Assembly: GCA_045585895.1 (NCBI GenBank)
Contig: JAZMZI010000115.1
Coordinates: 1 to 36,469, forward strand
Direction: 5' to 3'
Source: SVTX01 sp045585895
GTDB taxonomy: Bacteria; Bacillota; Clostridia; Oscillospirales; CAG-272
DNA: 36,469 nucleotides
Under the pieces are notes generated by a model. The model saw only the letters and a list, made by a program, of their open reading frames with translations, was not told the origin of the DNA and ran no database searches. The translations under genes were made by a program, and so were the position numbers. Positions 16,597-23,400 of this stretch are shown here, in pieces. Within the stretch, counting starts at the first letter, position 1; every line of letters starts with the position of its first letter.

Positions 16597-17499
16597 CTAA
16601 TATATAAGCTCGCCGCCGTCTATAATATATATTTTTTCTTTTCCCGTCACCGTCCGCCGACCGACGAACGCAACAGGCTTGACTATCACGCAAAGGCTTT
16701 CGCCGTCGGAGAGCGCCAAAGAGCAGTTGATGCTTTTCACTCTGCCTTCCTTGGGGTCAAGCACCCACACGGTGCTGAACGCTTCGCTTTCAAAGCTTGA
16801 AAGGTCGACCACGCACACGTCGAATCCCGCCGCAAAGCCCTCGGAAACGCTTCCGAAAAGCGTTAATTCCCTTCCGCTTTCGGATTCGTCAAGGCGCGCG
16901 GACGACATCTGCGGCGCGGTCTCCGATAAATCTCGGGAAAACACAAGAGACTCTGCGATCGTCTCTGTTCCCAGATCGCAAAGCTCTCCGTTTTCCCACT
17001 TAAAAGCCGAGATCGGAGTCAGCAAAAAACCGAACTCGCCCCCACACTTAGGCTTAAAAACCAGACGCGCCACCGTTTCCGCCTCAAAGTTCTCGCTTCC
17101 GTCCAACAGTAAAACGACCTTTCCGTTACGGAGATGTGCCGACAGAACGAAGCCTTTTTCCGAAAGCGACTTATCGATTTCGCAGTTCACGAATTCAAGA
17201 GAGGCTTCGTCATATCGAAGCGTTGCCAGCATACCGCAAAGCTCCCGCTTTTCCGAGAGCGCTATCTCAAAAACGATCTCCCCGTCTGCGGCGTGTCCCG
17301 TATCCTTTAAGACGAATCGGACGGGCTCTGCCCGTTCGGCGGAGCTTGCCTCTGCGGGGAAAGGCAGCAGGATACACAAAATCGCCGGGAGCGCCATTAC
17401 CGCTATTAAAAATAATTCACATTTTATATTATAAACAAATTTATAAATATTGTCAATAGTTGCTTTCAAAAAAACCGAAATATTTGTTAAAAATGCCAT
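16597..17499 (-). CDS. Secreted protein with cohesin-like domain
   Basis: About 300 residues. Two in-frame ATGs lie near the strong SD AAGGAGG; the second (17499) has the better spacing, the first is 17505. A signal/anchor segment lies at about 30-50. Residues about 58-180 follow the cohesin-like beta-sandwich pattern: GEIVFEIALSEKRELCGMLA, then LRYDEASLEFVNCEI, then GKVVLLLDG and ARLVFKPK. The C-terminal part is unassigned. Cohesin-like domains bind dockerins or act as generic adhesion modules; no dockerin was recognised in the window. The stop is 63 bases before the 1037-aa surface protein gene on the same strand, suggesting an operon. It has a low-complexity bias to Ser and Glu, like its neighbour. 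Confidence 0.72.
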   Translation of the reverse strand: MAFLTNISVFLKATIDNIYKFVYNIKCELFLIAVMALPAILCILLPFPAEASSAERAEPVRFVLKDTGHAADGEIVFEIALSEKRELCGMLATLRYDEASLEFVNCEIDKSLSEKGFVLSAHLRNGKVVLLLDGSENFEAETVARLVFKPKCGGEFGFLLTPISAFKWENGELCDLGTETIAESLVFSRDLSETAPQMSSARLDESESGRELTLFGSVSEGFAAGFDVCVVDLSSFESEAFSTVWVLDPKEGRVKSINCSLALSDGESLCVIVKPVAFVGRRTVTGKEKIYIIDGGELIY

Positions 17500-17663
17500 T
17501 TTCATATCCTCCTTCTTAAGTATAATCTTATTCGCAAAAACTCGTCATCATAACTCCCAATTGCCTGATTTTTCTGCGTTTTTTCGTAAAAATTTCGGAA
17601 AAAATAAATATGGGCAAGCGTTATTCTTGCGCTTGCTCAAATACGAAAAACGGAGTTGAGGTT

Positions 17664-18134
17664 ATGCTTAACAAAAAGATCATGATTACGGCGATCGCTC
17701 TCGCGTTATGCGCGTCCACCCTCACCGCCTGCGGAAACAATACCGACAGCGGCAACGGAAGCACTACCGAAAGCGGCACCACTCAAAACCAAGGCAGCGG
17801 CACCTCGTCCTCAACCGAAAGCGGCAGCAACGGAACCGAATCGGGTACAGGCTCGAACACCGAATCGGGCACAGGCTCGAACACCGAATCGGGTACGGGT
17901 TCCAACACCGAATCCGGTACGGGCTCGAACACCGAGTCGGGCACCGGTTCCAACACCGAATCGGGTACGGGCTCGAACACCGAGTCGGGTACGGGAAGCG
18001 TTACCGATAACGTCGCAGACGATGCCAAGCGAGGAATCGACAACGTAAGAGACGGCGTCGAGGACTTCTTTGAGGGCGGAAGAAGCAGAGGTGGAATGAG
18101 ACACCACCGCGCACCCGCTCCCTACGGTAAGTAA
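17664..18134 (+). CDS. Repeat-bearing lipoprotein of unknown function
   Basis: 156 residues from ATG 17664. The frame is open from 17610, but only this start gives a signal peptide with lipobox LTAC followed by GNNTDSGNG. The mature protein is a Ser/Thr/Glu/Gly stalk with six 8-residue repeats of type SGTGSNTE. It ends in a short conserved-looking segment, AKRGIDNVRDGVEDFFEGG, and a basic RHHRAPAPYGK tail. The stalk-plus-helix layout suggests that the C-terminal segment is the functional part. The gene is divergent from the cohesin-like gene and ends in a canonical terminator. Confidence 0.82.
   Translation: MLNKKIMITAIALALCASTLTACGNNTDSGNGSTTESGTTQNQGSGTSSSTESGSNGTESGTGSNTESGTGSNTESGTGSNTESGTGSNTESGTGSNTESGTGSNTESGTGSVTDNVADDAKRGIDNVRDGVEDFFEGGRSRGGMRHHRAPAPYGK
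17841..17984 (+). repeat. Six tandem 24-bp coding repeats
   Basis: Six consecutive 24-base units beginning TCGGGTACAGGCTCGAACAC, differing mostly at third positions, plus a partial seventh unit. Each encodes SGTGSNTE. The silent variation suggests that selection maintains the peptide. Confidence 0.93.
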
Positions 18135-18143
18135 TCAAAAAAG

Positions 18144-18177
18144 CGAGACCTACCCACGGGTAGGTCTCGTGTTTTTT
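18144..18177 (+). terminator. Intrinsic terminator of the repeat lipoprotein gene
   Basis: CGAGACCTACC pairs with GGTAGGTCTCG (11 bp, 4-base loop), followed by TGTTTTTT. Confidence 0.92.
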
Positions 18178-18217
18178 GCCATAACGTTTTATTTTTTACA
18201 AAAAATTCAAATTCAGG

Positions 18218-18246
18218 TTGACAACGCAAATCTTTTTATATATAAT
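18218..18246 (+). promoter_or_regulatory. Promoter of the GH39-like gene
   Basis: TTGACA (18218-18223), a 17-base spacer, TATAAT (18241-18246). It overlaps the upstream part of the open frame, so translation must start downstream, at 18293. Confidence 0.88.
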
Positions 18247-18292
18247 GAACTTGACCGCACAGGTCTCCAAACGCAAAAAAGGAGTACTAAAC

Positions 18293-19600
18293 ATGATAAA
18301 CGTAAACGTAAATTTTGAAAACGTAATCGGCAAGGTCAAGCCCATGCACGCGACCAACAATATGGTAACTCTGCCCCGCAACAGCGCAGGCTGGGACGAA
18401 AGAATGCAGGCGGCGCACATTCCCTACGGACGTCTCCACGACACGGGCGGGTCCTTCGGCGGCTCGAGATACGTCGACATCCCCAACGTATTCCCCGATT
18501 TCGATGCCGACGAGAACGATCCCGCATCCTACGACTTCGCCTTCACCGACGTGCTTATCGAGAGAATGGTGAAGAGCGGTGTTATGCCCTACTACCGCCT
18601 CGGCGTTACCATTGAAAATCAAAGTGACATAAAGGCTTACAACATCTATCCACCCAAGGATTTTGCAAAATGGGCGCGCATTTGCGAGCATATCATCATG
18701 CACTACAACGAGGGCTGGGCAGACGGCTTCCATTACAATATCGAATATTGGGAGATCTGGAACGAGCCCGACAACTATCCCGACATCAACGAAAACCAGA
18801 TGTGGCGCGGCACTATGGAGCAGTATTTAGAGCTTTACGGCGTGGCGGCGGCTCATCTCAAATCCCGTTTCCCCAACCTGAAGATCGGCGGCTACGCCTC
18901 CTGTGGATTTTACGCTATGAACAACGTAGACGTATCCAAGATCGCCCATTCATCCTCCCGCACCGACTATTTTATCGAATTTTTCCATAAATTCTTAGCC
19001 TACATAAGCGAGCGTAAGCTTCCCCTTGATTTTTTCAGCTGGCACACCTACGCAAGTCTCAAAGACAACATCCAATTCGCCCACTACCCCCGCAAATATC
19101 TTGATGAATACGGCTACAATGATTGCGAGATACACCTCAACGAATGGAATCCCGGAACGGCACTCCGCGGCACGCTCCACGACGCCTCAAACATCCTTTC
19201 CAATATGATCGCCCTTCACTCCACCCCCACCGATATGATGCTTTACTACGACTTCAGATATTGGTCGAGCTACTGCGGTGCGGTCAACCCCATAAACTTC
19301 AAGCCCTTCAAGGCATACTACTCCTTCTACACATTCGGTCAGCTTTACGCTCTCGGAAAGTGCGCGGAATGTAGCTGTGACGCCGACGGAGTATACGCGC
19401 TGGCGGCTACCGACGGAGAAAAGAAGGCAGTTGCCATCGTCAACAACAAGGGCGAGGATGTCACAGTATCGCTTAACGTAAAGGCGGTTTCGGAGCACAA
19501 AATATACGCCGTCGACGAAGAAAACGACTTTTCCGAGATCGAAGGAAATCTTTCCTCCATTTCTATTCCCGCATACGCAATCAGATACGTGGAGCTTTGA
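18293..19600 (+). CDS. GH39-type glycoside hydrolase (beta-xylosidase-like)
   Basis: 435 residues from ATG 18293 (AAAGGAG 8 bases upstream; start confirmed by the promoter position). It is a TIM-barrel of the clan A type. The acid/base motif YWEIWNEPDN places Glu158 and the nucleophile motif IHLNEWNPG places Glu284. FFSWHTYAS between them is also typical of GH39. A C-terminal beta-sandwich (about 345-435) follows, as in GH39 enzymes. The family includes beta-xylosidases and alpha-L-iduronidases; the substrate cannot be fixed here. There is no signal peptide, so it acts on imported oligosaccharides in the cytoplasm. The gene is monocistronic. It sits between surface-protein genes, consistent with glycan use. 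Confidence 0.88.
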   Translation: MINVNVNFENVIGKVKPMHATNNMVTLPRNSAGWDERMQAAHIPYGRLHDTGGSFGGSRYVDIPNVFPDFDADENDPASYDFAFTDVLIERMVKSGVMPYYRLGVTIENQSDIKAYNIYPPKDFAKWARICEHIIMHYNEGWADGFHYNIEYWEIWNEPDNYPDINENQMWRGTMEQYLELYGVAAAHLKSRFPNLKIGGYASCGFYAMNNVDVSKIAHSSSRTDYFIEFFHKFLAYISERKLPLDFFSWHTYASLKDNIQFAHYPRKYLDEYGYNDCEIHLNEWNPGTALRGTLHDASNILSNMIALHSTPTDMMLYYDFRYWSSYCGAVNPINFKPFKAYYSFYTFGQLYALGKCAECSCDADGVYALAATDGEKKAVAIVNNKGEDVTVSLNVKAVSEHKIYAVDEENDFSEIEGNLSSISIPAYAIRYVEL

Positions 19601-19710
19601 TTTTTAAACAAAAGGTTGATTTTTAAACTATAAGTTTATAAAATTTAATCGAATTTTCCAAAAACTTCCGCAAAATCCGTGCTTTTAACGAAAATTTTTT
19701 CGAAAAACTA

Positions 19711-19739
19711 TTGACAAGCCGTTTCCGTTGTGATAAAAT
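19711..19739 (+). promoter_or_regulatory. Promoter of the 41-aa peptide unit
   Basis: TTGACA (19711-19716), a 17-base spacer, TAAAAT (19734-19739). Confidence 0.82.
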
Positions 19740-19760
19740 TTAAAGTGACGATTTATACTG

Positions 19761-19805
19761 TCGCCTGAAAGGCGATAACGCGGATGAAAGCTGCAGCTTC
19801 ACCGC
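19761..19805 (+). promoter_or_regulatory. Two hairpins in the leader of the 41-aa peptide gene
   Basis: TCGCCT-GAA-AGGCGA (19761-19775) is followed by an imperfect palindrome (19780-19805). In the latter, GCGG, TGAA and GCTG pair with CAGCTTCACCGC across two single-base bulges. The SD AAAAGGAG follows at about 19815. No known riboswitch class is recognised. Confidence 0.5.
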
Positions 19806-19831
19806 ATATTACTTAAAAGGAGATCAAGGCT

Positions 19832-19957
19832 ATGAACAAGCTCCCCTACGAAACTCCCGAGTTTCTTCTCGCACTCACCGAAGACGAGATCAAGACGGAC
19901 GACATTGGCAACTCGGCAGAACTTACCGATCCCGGAATCGAAGGTCCTGAGGTCTGA
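19832..19957 (+). CDS. 41-residue acidic peptide with YETPEF motif, own transcription unit
   Basis: A short frame starting MNKLPYETPEFLLALTEDEI and ending in an Asp/Glu/Pro/Gly-rich tail. It is supported by a consensus promoter, a structured leader, a strong SD (AAAAGGAG, 10-12 bases before ATG 19832) and a canonical terminator 38 bases after its stop. There is no signal peptide or Cys. Short peptides with a Y-x-(T/K)-P-E-F start and an acidic or Ser/Gly-rich tail occur in gut Firmicutes, to my recollection without a known role. The shape resembles a RiPP precursor (conserved leader, variable tail), but no maturation enzyme is encoded nearby. Function unknown. Confidence 0.75.
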   Translation: MNKLPYETPEFLLALTEDEIKTDDIGNSAELTDPGIEGPEV

Positions 19958-19994
19958 TCGATCCGACCCGTTCTTCGAACTTGAGGTTCATAAA

Positions 19995-20027
19995 CAAAAA
20001 ACCGCTTCGGCGGTTTTTTGTTTTTTG
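19995..20027 (+). terminator. Intrinsic terminator of the 41-aa peptide unit
   Basis: AAAAAACCGC and GCGGTTTTTT pair around a TTCG tetraloop, followed by GTTTTTTG. Confidence 0.93.
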
Positions 20028-20095
20028 CGTCCAAACGGCACCGTCCCCCCTCGCCCGTCTGCCCCTCGCGCAGCCTTCCGACCTCGCCCGTCCGT

Positions 20096-20118
20096 CCCTT
20101 GCCCGGCCGCCCTCGCCC
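20096..20118 (-). other. G-quadruplex motif inside a C-rich strand-biased island
   Basis: The minus strand contains four GGG tracts separated by loops of 3, 5 and 3 bases, matching the G3N1-7 rule. It lies in a roughly 110-base island (about 20038-20150) that is very rich in C on the plus strand and repeats CTCGCCCG-type units four times. The island lies between two terminators and has no convincing gene. Confidence 0.6.
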
Positions 20119-20184
20119 GAGACACCAAGCGACGCTTTTCACCCCGCTCCGACGGCAATTATAAAAAAATCCGAAATTTCATTC

Positions 20185-20215
20185 GCCAACTCAACAAATT
20201 GAGGCGGCTTTTTTT
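20185..20215 (+). terminator. Terminator-like hairpin upstream of the giant protein gene
   Basis: GCC-AA-CTCAA pairs with TTGAG-GC-GGC with a small internal loop, followed by seven T. It follows the C-rich island and precedes the promoter at 20266, so it would block read-through into the next gene. Confidence 0.7.
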
Positions 20216-20265
20216 GTTCAAAATGTCGATTTTAAAAAATTCCTTCATTATTATTGTTAAATGAC

Positions 20266-20294
20266 TTGACAAAAACAGGGTTGCTTGGTATAAT
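20266..20294 (+). promoter_or_regulatory. Promoter of the 1636-aa surface protein gene
   Basis: TTGACA (20266-20271), a 17-base spacer, TATAAT (20289-20294): a perfect consensus, suggesting high expression. Confidence 0.9.
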
Positions 20295-20300
20295 ACAAAG

Positions 20301-20414
20301 TGGAATAATGGCAAAATGCCCCTATGCCGCGGGGTTAGGCAAAACGGGGCTGACTTGCTTCACCAATCAATGCGGAATAACCAAAACCGCAAATTTATAG
20401 AAGGAGAAGATCAT
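20301..20414 (+). promoter_or_regulatory. Structured 5' leader of the 1636-aa protein mRNA
   Basis: About 114 bases between the predicted start site and ATG 20415. It contains TGCCCC-N8-GGGGTTAGGCA (hairpin), two related segments GGCAAAATGCCCC and GGCAAAACGGGGC, and GCGG-N11-CCGC before the SD AAGGAGA. It may control or stabilise the message. It does not match the c-di-GMP-I or other riboswitch consensus I can recall. Confidence 0.45.
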
Positions 20415-23400
20415 ATGAAAATGACTTCAATTTTCAAGAAAACGTGGATATTTGCCGTTGCAATAGCCATGGTTCTGCTTATGGTCGCAGCTATCGTTCC
20501 TGCCGTTCTGGCAGATAACAGCGCCGAGCCCGCAGCAGCACCCGAGCACGTTGCAACCAACATCTCCCTTTCGGGCGACGTCAAGCTGATGTTCTACTAC
20601 ACCTATGAAGGCATCACTTTCGACCAGAATGACAACGACGTATACACCGCCAAGGCGACCGTCAAAGATCTCGGCAAAGACGGCAAACCCTACGACAAAA
20701 CCGTCACCTTCACCGAGGCAGACTTCGAACGCGCCGACAAAGACGGCACCGAAAGAATACGCATCAAGGTTCCGCTGTCGTACGGTCAGCAGGCTGAGAC
20801 CGTAACCGTTCAGTGGTACAAAGACGGCGTGGCGATCGGCTCTCCCACCAACGGCTCCGTAAAGGAATACGTTGCGAATGTCAGAGCTGCGGCTAACGAC
20901 TCCGAAAACACTCAAAAAGATGCGTATAAAAAAATAGCAGAGCCTCTCGTTGCAATGCTCAACTCCGGCGCAAAGGCTCAGGAGCTTAAGAGCTTTAACA
21001 CGAACAATTTGGCAAACGCAGGCCTCTTCACAGCCGGCAGTAACCCTATCGACGGAATGGGATCAAACCATTTCTACGATATGACGCCCGACCGCCCCGC
21101 AACGAGCGGTGCTTCCAAATACGTGGAATTTAAGGCTACCGAGGTCGTCCTCGACTCCAAGGTTCGTCTCAAGGTCTACCTCGACTGTCACGACGAAGAG
21201 GGCGTTTACAAGGCTACGGTAAAGATGGGCGACCAGACCCAGAACGTCAAGATCTCCAAAGATGAGGCGACGGGATACAGATACGTCTCCATCAACAACA
21301 TCTCCCCCATAAGATTTAACGAGCGATTCACCATCACCGTTACGGATGCGGACGGCGAGAGCGTATCCTACAGCTGCGGTGTTCTCGACTGGGCGCGCAG
21401 CACAATCGACTCTTCCGTAACCAAAGACGAGCAGAAGAACGTAGCAAGATCGCTTTATCTCCTTTATTCTTACTTTACGGCTTACCAAAACCCCGACTAT
21501 TCGGTAGGTCCTAAGAAAACCGACGGAGACGGCAAGCCCGTTCTCGATCAGAAGGCAGAGTGCTCTCACCTTCGTAAGCACTTGACCGAAACCGCCATCG
21601 TTTGCTCCGACTGCGGAGACATGACGGATAAAGTCCCCAATGCTACGAGACTTTCGGTAGAATACGCTATCGCAGAAGGATCGGCTATCAACGCAGGCAC
21701 TCCCACCGCCGTTGACTTTATCGTAAAAGTTGCGGGCGACGTCAATATCAAAGCTCTGATCTTCACTCTCGTTCCGAGCAGCGGCATGACCCTTTCGGAC
21801 GGCGAGATCATTGAGCTCTGTGACGACGCTACCGCAGCTTTCGACGCCGAAGCGGCTATCAACGTGGTACTTGATACGGCTAATCCTTTCGTAACGAACG
21901 AAAAAACTAAGCTTGTAAAAGTCAGATACACGGTAACCGCGAATGATGCGGGCACTTACACCGTAAATCCCGTAGTACGCGAAGCTTCAAGCTCCGCTAT
22001 TGACGACACCACGTCTCTCTACACCACCTCCGCGGTCTCCATTAAGGTAGATAACGCCGTGTGTACGAATAATCACAAAGTATCGTACCTTAAGTTCACC
22101 GAAGGCGGTGTCAACAAGCATACCTCTTACTGCTCCGAGTGTAACACCATGCTCGGAACCACTACCTGCTCGTACAAGAGCTCCAACGAAGAATCCTTGG
22201 GTTACCTCATCGTCAACTCGGGCGCAGGCGCGTGCGAGTGCGGAAGGATCGGCGAAGGCGGCAAGCAGTACAAGTATAAGCTCGGCTTCTCCGTTAAAAA
22301 GGACGACGACGGTAAGGACGTAGTTACCGAAAACGTTGCTCCCCTCGTAGTCGTTACTCCCGACGAGCTTGCAAAGAGAAAAGTCGAAAATGGCGGCAGC
22401 ATGACTCTCAGCGAGGACGGTTCTTACGCTACGGTAAACGCTATTGCAAACCAGAGCGACCAGAACTTCTACCTTTATGCTCCCAGCGCTGATCTTATAA
22501 ATGCAGACACCGAGCCCGAAACCGGACGCTACATTGCCATCAAGTACAGAACCACCGGAGCAGCAGACCTCGAAATGTGGGCAGGCGCCAATAACGGCAG
22601 AACCGCAGCAAAGGGTGATGAAAACTTCCGCATCAACCCCGGCAATATGTACGTTAACAACGGCGAATGGCAGGTTATGATCCTCGATCTGTCTGCCGTT
22701 CAGGCAGGCGGCAACTATGCGGCAAATGACGACGGCAAGTACTACGCGCATTACGTGCGTTGGGACATCGAGACCAACAACAAGCCCGCGCAGACCGTTG
22801 ATATAGCCTACGTTGCTATGTCCGACGACCTTATGTCTCTCGCGTCCTTCGCAGGCAACGACGTATACCGCTTCTCCGCGACGAAGAACAGCAGCGACAT
22901 TTCGGGCACTTACATGGGCTCTACCAAGACCCTTAACCCCGTATTCGACGCTTACTGGATCCGTTACTCCAGCCAAGCAGGCGGCAACACCATAGGCTTC
23001 GGCACAGATGAGGCTAACGGCGGTCTTGAGTACACCAGCTTCACAAGAAGTGGCACCAACGGCGACTGCTACGTAACTCTCGTAGCCGATACTACCAACA
23101 AGGCTTACACCACTACCAGCGATAATAAGTATTTCGCAGTTCTTTATAAGGGTAGCACACATCAGTCCACGTTCCTTGAGGGCTGGGCATCCTCCAATAT
23201 GACCTACGGTAACGCCAAGGGTGAAAAGTTCCTCTCGGGCGGTCCTCTCTTCCAGAAGGATGATTACTGGCACTTTGAACTCTACGATATGAGAAACAGC
23301 GGCAACGACTGTTACTATAACGATGGCGATACTAACTACTTCGATCCCATCGAAGGATTCTCCCTTATCAGATTCGACTACTATAATAATACTACCGCAT

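Noticed and set aside
19846..20142. 98-codon minus-strand frame across the C-rich island
   Set aside because: It runs through two transcription terminators and the peptide gene; Gly/Arg-rich translation from G-tracts only.
20301..20414. c-di-GMP-I riboswitch call for the leader
   Set aside because: A GCGGGGTTA word is shared, but the GGCAAACC and GACGCAAAGC hallmarks are missing.
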